Both the position numbers and the translations under genes were made by a program. Shown here one piece after another: positions 16,639 through 25,278 of a DNA stretch of 53,921 nucleotides. The notes beneath the pieces were generated by a model, which saw only the letters and a program-made list of their open reading frames with translations, was not told where the DNA came from and ran no database searches. Source of the DNA: Paraplanobispora takensis. GTDB lineage: Bacteria > Actinomycetota > Actinomycetes > Streptosporangiales > Streptosporangiaceae. Each line of letters opens with the position of its first letter. Position 1 is the first letter of the stretch. The DNA lies in assembly GCF_016863195.1 (NCBI RefSeq), contig NZ_BOOK01000003.1:1-53921 (forward strand). The letters are read 5' to 3'.

Positions 16639-17787
16639 TCAGTCGAGGTAGTCGCGCAGCATCTGCGCCCGCGTCGGGTGACGCAGTTTCGCCAGCGTCT
16701 TGGACTCGATCTGGCGGATGCGCTCGCGCGTCACGCCGAACTCCCGGCCGACCTCCTCCAGCGTCCGGGGGTGGCCGTCGGCGAGGCCGAAGCGCAGCTG
16801 GATGATGCGCTGTTCCCGCTCGGACAGCGTCGCGAGGATCTCGTCGAGCTGGTCCTGCAGCATGATGAAGGCCGCGGCCTCCATCGGCACGACCGCGTCG
16901 GCGTCCTCGATGAAGTCGCCCAGGTCGGAGTCCTCCTCACCGATCGGCGACTGCAGGGAGACCGGCTCCTGCGCGATGCGCTGGATCTCGATCACGCGGT
17001 CGATCGGGAGGTCCATCTCCAGGGCGATCTCCTCGGGCGCGGGTTCGCGGCCGAGATCCTGGTGGAGCTGACGCTGCACCCGGACGAGTTTGTTGATCGT
17101 CTCCACCATGTGCACCGGAATACGAATGGTGCGCGCCTGGTCGGCGATGGCCCGGGTGATCGCCTGGCGAATCCACCACGTGGCGTAAGTGGAGAACTTG
17201 TAACCCTTGGTGTAGTCGAATTTCTCGACGGCGCGGATGAGCCCGAGGTTGCCCTCCTGGATCAGGTCCAGGAACAGCATCCCGCGTCCCACATAACGTT
17301 TGGCGATCGAGACGACCAGCCGGAGATTGGCCTCGATCAGCCGCTGCTTCGCGCGCGTGCCCTGCCAGACGAGTTCTGCGAACTCCGGGAAGGCCAGGCG
17401 CGAGGCGACGTTGGTCAGCTTGTCCTCGGCGAACAGTCCCGCCTCGATGGACTTGGCGAGCTCCACCTCCTCCTCGGCCGTGAGCAGGGGCACCCTGCCG
17501 ATCTCCCGCAGGTAGATGCGGACGAGATCGCTGGTCGGCGCCCGTTTACCGACATCCTCCTCATCGGACTTGGCGGTCTCCTCGTCGCCCTGGGGCTCGA
17601 GGACCTCCACTCCGTTCTCGGCGAGCATGCGGACGACGCGTTCGAGCGCGTCGGACGGCAGCTCGGATTTGTCGAGAGCGGCGGCCACGTCATCGACGGT
17701 GACGCTGCCGCGCTCCCTTCCCTTCGCGACGAGGTCGGCCACCTGGTCTACCGAAGGCGGCCCACTTGGCAGCACCGATGCACCCAC
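16639..17787 (-). CDS. rpoD: RNA polymerase sigma-70 factor, primary type
   Basis: This 382-aa sigma factor has a region 1.1-like N terminus ([19 protein letters not shown]). Region 1.2/2 follows ([16 protein letters not shown], then [20 protein letters not shown] and [17 protein letters not shown]). Region 3, then region 4.2 with [19 protein letters not shown] and the ending [15 protein letters not shown], complete it. These are the features of a principal (HrdB/SigA-type) factor. It is shorter than many HrdB proteins because the long acidic N-terminal extension is absent. It follows dnaG on the same strand, 140 bp apart, recalling the dnaG-rpoD pair of the E. coli macromolecular-synthesis operon. 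Start is GTG 17787 with only a weak ribosome site. Confidence 0.93.
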   Translation of the reverse strand: MGASVLPSGPPSVDQVADLVAKGRERGSVTVDDVAAALDKSELPSDALERVVRMLAENGVEVLEPQGDEETAKSDEEDVGKRAPTSDLVRIYLREIGRVPLLTAEEEVELAKSIEAGLFAEDKLTNVASRLAFPEFAELVWQGTRAKQRLIEANLRLVVSIAKRYVGRGMLFLDLIQEGNLGLIRAVEKFDYTKGYKFSTYATWWIRQAITRAIADQARTIRIPVHMVETINKLVRVQRQLHQDLGREPAPEEIALEMDLPIDRVIEIQRIAQEPVSLQSPIGEEDSDLGDFIEDADAVVPMEAAAFIMLQDQLDEILATLSEREQRIIQLRFGLADGHPRTLEEVGREFGVTRERIRQIESKTLAKLRHPTRAQMLRDYLD

Positions 17788-17927
17788 GGGACACAGTCTG
17801 CTGTATTAGTCACCCAAAACGGCAGACCTATTTTTGTCACCCAAGGTAAGGCCGGGATCATTATCAAACCGAGACCTTATTACGGTTTGGCCGAATGCGA
17901 TTCAGGAAATTAAAACCGATTACGTGA
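17788..17927 (-). promoter_or_regulatory. dnaG-rpoD junction with promoter elements and alternating hairpin arms
   Basis: This AT-rich 140 bp contains a -10-like TAATAC just ahead of the rpoD GTG. The nonamer TTGGGTGAC occurs twice on the minus strand (17836-17844 and 17809-17817, 27 bp apart). Three short arms, CGGTTT (17918-17913), AAACCG (17888-17883) and CGGTTT (17871-17866), allow the middle one to pair with either neighbour. The layout suggests a dedicated rpoD promoter and possible attenuation of dnaG read-through; unproven. Confidence 0.45.
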
Positions 17928-19778
17928 TCAGCTTCCGGCCGCGCGTTCCTTCAGCATGCGCCGCTGCCGTTCCAGATCGAACAGTTCGGCGAACAGGCGG
18001 TTGTACTCCTCCTGGGAGTCGGCCGGGCTGGTGCGCTCCAGCCGCGACTTCAGCTGCTCGATCGTCCGGCTCAGCGAGATCAGCTCCAGGGCGGCGAGCA
18101 TCGCCGCGGCGTAGCGCTCCTCGCCGGCGAGGTCGGCGCGCAGCTCCTCCACCGCCAGGCGGGTGACCATCCCGCGCAGTCCCTCGTCCGCGTCGGCCAG
18201 CAGGCGGTCCACCCACGCGCCCCCGCCCTCGCCGGCCGCCACGACGCCCCCCGCCCGGGCGATGAGCGTGTAGAGGGCGACGTGCTCGGGCAGCGTGAAG
18301 GCCTCCGGGCCGATCGCGTCGAACCGCTCGCCGAGCAGCGCCGGGCGCTGCACGGCCAGCTTCAGCACCTCGGCCTCGGTCCGCACCCCGGGGTCGGTGA
18401 GGTCGGCGACCCGCCGGGGGGCGGGCCTGTCCTGGCGCGGCTGGGCGGCGGTGGCGACGATCTCGGCGATCCGCTCCATGACGAACCGCTCGTTGTTGAA
18501 GCCGAGCCAGCGGTCCAGGTCGACGGCGTACAGCTGGCGCAGCGCCCGGTCCTTGATCCCGGCCACGATCGGCGCGGCGGCGTCCAGCGCCGACAGCCGC
18601 CCCTCGTTGGTGCTGACGTCGTAGCGGGAGATCACGCTGCGGATCGCGAACGCGAACAGCGGTTCCTTGCTCGCGACCAGGTCCCGCACCGCCGCATCGC
18701 CGTGCCGGACCCGCAGGTCGCACGGGTCGAGCCCGGAGGGCTGCACCGCCACGTAGGTCTGGGTGACGAACTTCTGCTCGTCGGCGAAGGCGCGCAGCGC
18801 CGCCTTCTGCCCGGCGGCGTCGCCGTCGAAGGTGAAGACCACCTCGCCCCGGGAGCCCGACTGGTCCAGCAGCAGCCGCCGCAGCACCTTGATGTGCTCG
18901 GCGCCGAACGCGGTGCCGCAGGTGGCCACCGCCGTCGGCACGCCCGCCAGGTGGCAGGCCATCACGTCGGTGTAGCCCTCGACGATCACGGCCTGGGAGC
19001 GCTTGGAGATCTCCCGCTTGGCCAGGTCGACGCCGTACAGGACCTCGCTCTTCTTGTATAGCGGGCTCTCGGGGGTGTTGAGGTACTTCGGGCCGTCCTC
19101 GGCGTCGTTGAGCTTGCGCGCCCCGAACCCGATGACATCCCCGGTGATGTCGCGGATCGGCCAGACCAGCCGGCCGCGGAAGCGGTCGATCGGCCCCCGG
19201 CGGCCCTCCTTGGCCAGCCCGCCCTTGATCAGCTCGGCGGAGGTGAAGCCCCGGGCCATGAGGTGGCGGGAGAGCGCCTCCCACTCGGCGGGGGCGTAGC
19301 CCACGCCGAAACGCTCGGCGTCGACCCGCTCGAACCCCCGCTCCGACAGGAACCTCCGGCCGGGCGCGGCCTCGGGGTCGGACAGCTTGGCGGCGTAGAA
19401 CTCCGCGGCGGCCCGGTGGGCCTCGATCAGCCGGCTCCGCTCGCCCTGCTCGCGCCCGGGGACGTAACCGCCCTGCTCGTAGCGGAGGTGGATCCCGGCC
19501 CGGCCGGCCAGCCGCTCGACGGCCTCGCCGAAGGACAGGTGCTCCAGCCGTCGCACGAAGGTGATGACGTCGCCGCCCTCGCCGCAGCCGAAGCAGTACC
19601 AGTAACCCCGGGCGGGGGTGACGTTGAAGGACGGGCTCTTCTCGTCGTGGAAGGGGCACAGGCCCTTCAGATTGCCCCCGCCGGCGTTGCGGAGCTGGAT
19701 GTGCTCCCCCACGATGTCTGCGATCGGCGAGCGCTCTCTCACGAGCGCGATGTCCTCGTCACTGATCCGGCCTGCCAC
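17928..19778 (-). CDS. dnaG: DNA primase
   Basis: This 616-aa replicative primase synthesises RNA primers at the fork. The N-terminal zinc-binding domain (CPFHDEKSPSF at about residues 41-51, then YWYCFGCGEGGD) recognises template. The TOPRIM catalytic core includes EGYTDVMACHLAG and FTFDGDAAGQKAA. A C-terminal helicase-interaction region ends in LERQRRMLKERAAGS. Length is normal. It probably shares transcripts with rpoD downstream and is divergent from the LytM lipoprotein gene. Confidence 0.96.
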   Translation of the reverse strand: MAGRISDEDIALVRERSPIADIVGEHIQLRNAGGGNLKGLCPFHDEKSPSFNVTPARGYWYCFGCGEGGDVITFVRRLEHLSFGEAVERLAGRAGIHLRYEQGGYVPGREQGERSRLIEAHRAAAEFYAAKLSDPEAAPGRRFLSERGFERVDAERFGVGYAPAEWEALSRHLMARGFTSAELIKGGLAKEGRRGPIDRFRGRLVWPIRDITGDVIGFGARKLNDAEDGPKYLNTPESPLYKKSEVLYGVDLAKREISKRSQAVIVEGYTDVMACHLAGVPTAVATCGTAFGAEHIKVLRRLLLDQSGSRGEVVFTFDGDAAGQKAALRAFADEQKFVTQTYVAVQPSGLDPCDLRVRHGDAAVRDLVASKEPLFAFAIRSVISRYDVSTNEGRLSALDAAAPIVAGIKDRALRQLYAVDLDRWLGFNNERFVMERIAEIVATAAQPRQDRPAPRRVADLTDPGVRTEAEVLKLAVQRPALLGERFDAIGPEAFTLPEHVALYTLIARAGGVVAAGEGGGAWVDRLLADADEGLRGMVTRLAVEELRADLAGEERYAAAMLAALELISLSRTIEQLKSRLERTSPADSQEEYNRLFAELFDLERQRRMLKERAAGS

Positions 19779-19963
19779 GCCGTGAGTCTATTGCGGACCT
19801 CCGACAGCCGGGCCCCGGCGGACGGGCTCCCGGGCGGGGCTTGCGAGCAGGGCTTGCGAGCAGGGACGTCGTGCAACCGCCTCGGCCGAACCGGTCGAGA
19901 ACGATGATGTGGTTCGTTACAAAGGAGAAGACGGATTCTCGGTACCTTATGCGGGTGGACACC

Positions 19964-20824
19964 ATGCGATCGGGGCATATAACACGGTTGGCCGTCGTGA
20001 CCGGCGCCATCCTCCTGACGGGGGCATGCTCGTCACCGGGCGGAGTGGCCGGCATCAACACCGAGCCGCCGGCCCCCGCCGCCGAGGCGATGGCGGCCGA
20101 GGGACCGGTCACCGCGACGATCCCCCCTGCGGCCTCCTCCCAGACGCCGGTCGAGATCCCCAAGGGTGAGGAGCCCGTGCCGGTGCCGCCGCCGAAGGTC
20201 TCCAGGTTCACCTACACCTTCCCGGTCAAGGGCTGCTCGGTCTCCTACCAGAGCAGGCTGCTGGTGCTGCCCAAGACCACGATCTGGACGGGCAAGGGCT
20301 GCGCGTTCGTCTCGCCGGTGGACGGGGTGGTCCACGAGGTCAACGACAAGAACCGCTGGAGGCCCTCCACCGACCGGGGCCGGGACCGCGAGGGCCGCTT
20401 CGTGACGATCGCCGGGGACGACGGCGTGCTGTACCTCGGCGGCCACCTCGACGCGATCACCCCGGGGATCGCCCCCGGCGTGCGGGTCAGCTCCGGCCAG
20501 CAGCTGGGGCAGGTCGGCAACTCGGGCAACGCCCGCGACACCGCCAGCAACCTCTACTTCGCCGTCTCCTGGAAGACCGACCCCTCCCTGTGGTGGGTAC
20601 GGCGCGGCATGGTCAAGCCGTGGAACTATCTGAACGCCTGGCTGAAGGGCAACCGCACCCTGTCGCCGGCCGACGAGACGCGGGCCGTCATGTCGCAGAC
20701 CGGCGCGACGCCCCGGTGCACGATCCTGTGCGCGTCCAAGCCGACGCCCGAGCCCACCAGGAAGCCGCGCAAGCCGCGCGACGAGAACATCGACATCGGG
20801 GCCGCCGACCCCGCCGGCGGCTGA
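19964..20824 (+). CDS. Lipoprotein with degenerate M23/LytM domain
   Basis: The protein begins MRSGHITRLAVVTGAILLTGAC, a lipoprotein signal with lipobox LTGAC. A Pro/Ala-rich spacer and a LytM-like beta domain follow (about residues 95-235). The domain retains LGGHLDAITPGIAPGVRVSS and QLGQVGNSGNA. However, the HxxxD zinc ligand segment is missing, and the final HxH motif reads NLYFAV. It is therefore unlikely to cut peptidoglycan and may instead bind it or activate an amidase. The C-terminal tail is rich in Pro/Lys/Arg with two Cys. The in-frame ATG at 19949 is an alternative start. Confidence 0.78.
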   Translation: MRSGHITRLAVVTGAILLTGACSSPGGVAGINTEPPAPAAEAMAAEGPVTATIPPAASSQTPVEIPKGEEPVPVPPPKVSRFTYTFPVKGCSVSYQSRLLVLPKTTIWTGKGCAFVSPVDGVVHEVNDKNRWRPSTDRGRDREGRFVTIAGDDGVLYLGGHLDAITPGIAPGVRVSSGQQLGQVGNSGNARDTASNLYFAVSWKTDPSLWWVRRGMVKPWNYLNAWLKGNRTLSPADETRAVMSQTGATPRCTILCASKPTPEPTRKPRKPRDENIDIGAADPAGG

Positions 20825-20903
20825 CCGCCCGCGGGCGGGCCCGGGACCCGGGATTCAGGGCGCGGAAACCGGGACTCGGGACGAGGGCGCGGGACCCGGG
20901 GCC

Positions 20904-22136
20904 TCAGCGCCCGGTGAGCCGCTGGTGCCAGGCCACCGCCGAGGTGTCGGTGAGGGAGGCGATCTGGTCGACGACCACGCGCAGCCGCCCGGCGTCGTCG
21001 TCCGCCCGGACGAAGGCGGGCCGCAGGGCCGGCTCCAGCGTCCCGGGGGCGCCCTTCGTGATCAGGCGGGCCAGGTCGTGGATCAGCTCGCGCTGCCTGG
21101 CCTGGTTGGCGTTGTGCTCGGCGCGGGTCATCACGTAGTGGGCGGTGACCCCCTTGAGCACCGCGCACTCCAGCCGGGTCTCCCGGGGGACGATCAGCTC
21201 GGCGCCGTAACGTCCCGCGGCCGGGCCGTACGCCTCGGCGGTGGCGGCCTCGGCGGCCCGGCACAGCCGGCCGATGAGAATGCTGGTCAGGCCCTTGAGC
21301 TCGGCGAGGCCGGCCAGGGAGCCGTCGAAGTGCCGGGGCCAGAACGGCTGGGCGACCAGGCGGGCGAAGATCTCCTCCAGCTCGCCGGGGCGGGCGTCCC
21401 GGGCGTACCAGAGGCGGGTGGTCGCGCAGACGTCGCGGCGCTCGGCCGGGTCGCGCAGCGCCTCCAGCACGACGTCACCGGAGTGCAGGGCGTCCTCCAG
21501 GTCGTGCACCGAGTAGGCGACGTCGTCGGCCCAGTCCATGATCTGCGCCTCGAAGCTGACCCTCCCCCCGGGCGCGCCCTCCCTGATCCAGTCGAAGACC
21601 GGCAGGTCCTCGGCGTAGGCGCAGAACTTCGGTCCGGTCTCGGCGGTCCAGGGATATTTGATCGCGGCGTCCAGTGACGCCCTGGTCAGGTTGAGCCCGG
21701 CGCTGCGGCCGTCCTCGGTGAGGATCTTGGCCTCCAGCCGGGTCAGCAGCCGCAGGCTCTGCGCGTTGCCCTCGAACCCGCCGCACCCGGCGGCCAGTTC
21801 GTTGAGCGCGGTCTCGCCGTTGTGCCCGAAGGGCGGGTGCCCGAGGTCGTGGGCCAGGCAGGCGGTCTCCACCAGGTCGGGGTCGCGGCCGAGGACCTCG
21901 CCCATCTCCCGGCCGATCTGTGCGCACTCCAGCGAGTGGGTCAGCCGGGTGCGCGGTACCTGCTGCCCGCTGCCGAGCGTCTCCCCCGGCCCGACCACCT
22001 GGGTCTTGGCGGCCAGCCTGCGCAGTCCGGCGCTGTGCAGCACGCGCGCCCGGTCGCGTTCGAACGGGCTCCGCACCGGGTTGCCGGGCGGTTCCGGCAC
22101 CCATCTGGCCTGGTCATGCTCGTCGTAGCCGTACAT
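20904..22136 (-). CDS. dgt: Deoxyguanosinetriphosphate triphosphohydrolase (HD family)
   Basis: This roughly 410-aa HD-domain hydrolase splits dGTP (or dNTPs) to deoxynucleoside and triphosphate, lowering dNTP pools. The metal-binding HD motifs are RTRLTHSLE and CLAHDLGHPPFGHNGE; a later IMDWADDVAYSVHDLED also fits. It is a short-type actinobacterial Dgt. I used the ATG of MYGYDEHDQARW because homologues begin near here and a TACACT -10-like box lies 10 bp upstream; an in-frame ATG 12 codons earlier (22172) is the alternative. Confidence 0.92.
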   Translation of the reverse strand: MYGYDEHDQARWVPEPPGNPVRSPFERDRARVLHSAGLRRLAAKTQVVGPGETLGSGQQVPRTRLTHSLECAQIGREMGEVLGRDPDLVETACLAHDLGHPPFGHNGETALNELAAGCGGFEGNAQSLRLLTRLEAKILTEDGRSAGLNLTRASLDAAIKYPWTAETGPKFCAYAEDLPVFDWIREGAPGGRVSFEAQIMDWADDVAYSVHDLEDALHSGDVVLEALRDPAERRDVCATTRLWYARDARPGELEEIFARLVAQPFWPRHFDGSLAGLAELKGLTSILIGRLCRAAEAATAEAYGPAAGRYGAELIVPRETRLECAVLKGVTAHYVMTRAEHNANQARQRELIHDLARLITKGAPGTLEPALRPAFVRADDDAGRLRVVVDQIASLTDTSAVAWHQRLTGR

Positions 22137-22191
22137 AGGTCCAGTGAGTGTATCCACGGCGGAAGAGTTCATGCCGAACGGCGGGCAAACA

Positions 22192-22226
22192 CTGGGGGAC
22201 CCCTGTGGCCGTCAGGGGACCCCCAG
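22192..22226 (-). terminator. ppdK terminator
   Basis: A 14-bp stem with a single A-A mismatch (CTGGGGGACCCCTG and partner, 7-nt loop), 14 bp past the ppdK stop codon. Confidence 0.7.
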
Positions 22227-22239
22227 CCCTGCGGGCGTC

Positions 22240-24882
22240 TCAGCGGGTGTCGGAGCCCGTGCCGGTCAGCGCCGCGCGTCCGGCCTCCAGCCGGGCGACC
22301 GGGATGCGGAACGGCGAGCAGGAGACGTAGTCCAGGCCCACCTCGTGGCAGAAGTGGATGGAGTCGGGGTCGCCGCCGTGCTCGCCGCAGATGCCCAGCT
22401 TGAGGTCGGGGCGGGTGCGGCGGCCCTCCTCGGCGGCGATGCGCACCAGGCGGCCGACGCCGTCGCGGTCCAGGGTCTCGAACGGGGAGACCCCGAAGAC
22501 GCCCAGGTCCAGGTACTTGGAGAAGAACGCCGCCTCGACGTCGTCGCGGGAGAAGCCCCACGTCATCTGGGTGAGGTCGTTGGTGCCGAAGGAGAAGAAC
22601 TGCGCGGCCTCGGCGATCTGACCGGCGGTCAGCGCGGCGCGCGGCACCTCGATCATCGTGCCGACCAGCGCGTCGACCCCGGTCTCCGCCAGGATCCTGC
22701 CGGCCTCATCCCTGACCTGCTCCAGCTCCTGGACGGCGCCCACGAGCGGGATCATGATCTCGGCGCGGGCGCCGGGCACGGCCTTGGCCGCCTCGGCGAT
22801 CGCCCGTACCTGCATGGCGAACAGGCCGGGGATGACCAGGCCGAGCCGTACGCCGCGCAGGCCGAGCATCGGGTTCTGCTCGTGCAGGCGCTTGACCGCG
22901 GCCAGGAGCCTGCGGTCCTTGTCGGTCGCCTGCTCCCCGGCCAGGGCGACCTTGACCGACAGCTCGGTGTAGTCGGGCAGGAACTCGTGCAGCGGCGGGT
23001 CGATCAGGCGGACGGTGACGGGCAGGCCGTCCATCGCCTGGAAGATCTCTGTGAAGTCCGCCTTCTGCAGCGGCTCCAGGGCCGCCAGCGCCCGCTCCCG
23101 CTCCTCGTCCGTGGTCGCCAGGACCAGGTCCTCGACCAGCTGACGGCGCTCACCGAGGAACATGTGCTCGGTACGGCACAGGCCGATGCCCTGGGCGCCG
23201 AATCGGCGGGCGCGGGCGGCGTCCTCGGCGTTGTCGGCGTTGGCGCGCACCCGCAGGCGGCGTACGGCGTCGGCGTGGGTCATCAGGCGGTGCACGGCCT
23301 GGACGAGCTCGTCCTCGGTGTCGTCGGCGCCCTCGAAGTACTCCACGACCGGGGAGGCGACCACGGGGACCTCGCCGAGGAAGACCTCGCCGGTGGAGCC
23401 GTCGATGGAGATGACGTCGCCCTCGGCGACCTCGACGCCGCCGGGGGCGGTGAAGCGGCGCTCCTTGGTGGAGACCTCCAGCTCCTCGGCGCCGCAGACG
23501 CACGTCTTGCCCATGCCGCGGGCGACCACGGCCGCGTGGGAGGTCTTGCCGCCGCGCGAGGTGAGGATGCCCCTGGCGGCGATCATGCCGGCGAGGTCGT
23601 CGGGGTTGGTCTCGCGGCGGACCAGGATGACGTCCTCACCCCGGGCGGCCAGCTCCGCGGCCCGCTCGGAGGAGAACACGGCCTTGCCCACGGCCGCGCC
23701 CGGGGAGGCGTTCATGCCCTTGGTGACGCGGGTGCGGCTCTCGTCCTTGGCGAAGCGGGGGAACATCAGCTGGGCCAGCTGGTCGCCGGTGACCCGGGTG
23801 ATCGCCTCGTCGAGGTCGATCAGGCCCTGGTCCACCAGCTGTACGGCGATGCGGAACGCGGCGCCCGCGGTGCGCTTGCCCACGCGGGTCTGGAGCATCC
23901 ACAGCTTGCCCGTCTCGATCGTGAACTCGATGTCGCACAGGTCGCGGTAGTGGTTCTCCAGCTTCTCCATGATCCGCATGAGCTCGTCGTAGGAGGTCTT
24001 GTCGATCGTCTCCAGCTCCTGCAGCGGCATGGTGTTGCGGATGCCCGCCACCACGTCCTCGCCCTGGGCGTTCTGCAGGTAGTCGCCGTAGACGCCCTGA
24101 CGCCCGGTGCCGGGGTCGCGGGTGAAGGCGACGCCGGTGCCGGAGTCCATGCCGCAGTTGCCGAAGACCATCGTGCAGACGTTGACGGCGGTGCCCAGGT
24201 CGGCGGGGATGCGCTCCTGGCGGCGGTAGAGGATGGCGCGCGGGGCGTTCCACGACTCGAAGACGGCCATGACGGCCATGCGCAGCTGCTCGCGCGGGTC
24301 GGCGGGGAAGTCACGGCCGGTCTCGGCGCGGACGATGCCCTTGAAGGTCTCGACGAGGCCGCGCAGCTCGGCGGCGTCCAGGTCGAGGTCGCCGCGGCCG
24401 TTCTTGAGCTCCTCGAAGGCGTCGTCGAACAGCTCGCCGTCGATGCCCTGGACGGTCTTGCCGAACATCTGGATGAGGCGGCGGTAGGAGTCCCAGGCGA
24501 AGCGCTCGTTACCGCCCGCCTGCTTGGCCAGGCCGTGCACCGACTCGTCGTTGAGGCCGATGTTGAGGACGGTCTCCATCATGCCCGGCATGGAGAACTT
24601 GGCCCCGGAGCGCACGCTCACCAGCAGCGGGTCGTCGGCCTGCCCCAGCCGGCGGCCGACCTGCTTCTCCAGCGCGGTGAGGTGCTCGCCGATCTCCTCT
24701 TCCAGACCGGGCGGGAGGACGCCGTCGGACAGGAAGCTCCGGCAGGCCTCGGTGGTGATCGTGAAGCCGGGAGGGACCGGCAGTCCGAGATTGGTCATCT
24801 CGGCCAGGTTGGCTCCCTTACCGCCGAGCAGATCCTTGAGATCTTTGTTGCCCTCGGTGAAGTCGTAAACGTACTTGGGCAC
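22240..24882 (-). CDS. ppdK: Pyruvate, phosphate dikinase
   Basis: This 880-aa enzyme interconverts pyruvate + ATP + Pi with phosphoenolpyruvate + AMP + PPi. Domains in order: ATP-grasp N terminus (YDFTEGNKDLKDLLGGKGANL), then the swivelling phosphohistidine domain with the active-site His in GGKTSHAAVVARGMGK at about residue 450. The C-terminal PEP/pyruvate barrel carries MLGLRGVRLG and GICGEHGGDP. Full length. It is separated from glyS by a nearly 400-bp AT-rich regulatory region, indicating separate control. Confidence 0.96.
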   Translation of the reverse strand: MPKYVYDFTEGNKDLKDLLGGKGANLAEMTNLGLPVPPGFTITTEACRSFLSDGVLPPGLEEEIGEHLTALEKQVGRRLGQADDPLLVSVRSGAKFSMPGMMETVLNIGLNDESVHGLAKQAGGNERFAWDSYRRLIQMFGKTVQGIDGELFDDAFEELKNGRGDLDLDAAELRGLVETFKGIVRAETGRDFPADPREQLRMAVMAVFESWNAPRAILYRRQERIPADLGTAVNVCTMVFGNCGMDSGTGVAFTRDPGTGRQGVYGDYLQNAQGEDVVAGIRNTMPLQELETIDKTSYDELMRIMEKLENHYRDLCDIEFTIETGKLWMLQTRVGKRTAGAAFRIAVQLVDQGLIDLDEAITRVTGDQLAQLMFPRFAKDESRTRVTKGMNASPGAAVGKAVFSSERAAELAARGEDVILVRRETNPDDLAGMIAARGILTSRGGKTSHAAVVARGMGKTCVCGAEELEVSTKERRFTAPGGVEVAEGDVISIDGSTGEVFLGEVPVVASPVVEYFEGADDTEDELVQAVHRLMTHADAVRRLRVRANADNAEDAARARRFGAQGIGLCRTEHMFLGERRQLVEDLVLATTDEERERALAALEPLQKADFTEIFQAMDGLPVTVRLIDPPLHEFLPDYTELSVKVALAGEQATDKDRRLLAAVKRLHEQNPMLGLRGVRLGLVIPGLFAMQVRAIAEAAKAVPGARAEIMIPLVGAVQELEQVRDEAGRILAETGVDALVGTMIEVPRAALTAGQIAEAAQFFSFGTNDLTQMTWGFSRDDVEAAFFSKYLDLGVFGVSPFETLDRDGVGRLVRIAAEEGRRTRPDLKLGICGEHGGDPDSIHFCHEVGLDYVSCSPFRIPVARLEAGRAALTGTGSDTR

Positions 24883-25046
24883 GGCTGCTCCTCTGCGACT
24901 TCAAAAATGACGTCCGGCTTCCGCCTCCCTGCGGACTCTACCGATGTTGTCGGCGACGAAACATCACCTATGGCACAGATGCGCATTTACGCACGTCAAC
25001 GCCCATCATCAGGTCTAATCCAATTGAAATCAAGGCCAAATGTTCG

Positions 25047-25098
25047 GTGATAGAGATCACTCAAGGAATTGGTATAAACCAATTGGTTTATACCAATT
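25047..25098. promoter_or_regulatory. CRP-like site next to a perfect 32-bp palindrome upstream of ppdK
   Basis: GTGAT-AGAG-ATCAC (25047-25060) has the form of a CRP/GlxR site. Seven bases on, 25067-25098 is a perfect 32-bp palindrome with half AATTGGTATAAACCAA. It can be read as two fused 14-bp dyads (TTGGTATAAACCAA and its mirror), the form bound by GntR/HutC-type dimers. The stretch is strikingly AT-rich for this genome and lies about 165-215 bp before the ppdK start. The rest of the 24883-25230 gap shows no gene. Confidence 0.65.
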
Positions 25099-25230
25099 AT
25101 CTCAGTATTCAGTCGCGTTCACAGGAGGTTCAACGGGGGCCGTTGCGTCTCCCCCGTCTCCTCTCCCTGAACCCTCCGGAGCTTCCGTGGACTCCCCCGG
25201 GCTCTCCGGGACTTCCCGGAAAACGGACGA

Positions 25231-25261
25231 CGGCCGGCGGCCCCACCGGGGCCGCCGGCCG
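25231..25261 (-). terminator. glyS terminator
   Basis: A perfect 14-bp stem (CGGCCGGCGGCCCC with its complement, loop ACC), 17 bp past the glyS stop codon. Confidence 0.85.
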
Positions 25262-25278
25262 TCGCCGGAGAGCGGGAC

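Noticed and set aside
13585-17913. Giant 1442-codon plus-strand frame
   Set aside because: It spans four clear minus-strand genes (153-aa protein, GH63, EfeB, sigma factor) and their gaps. Composition is that of antisense high-GC DNA with no domain.
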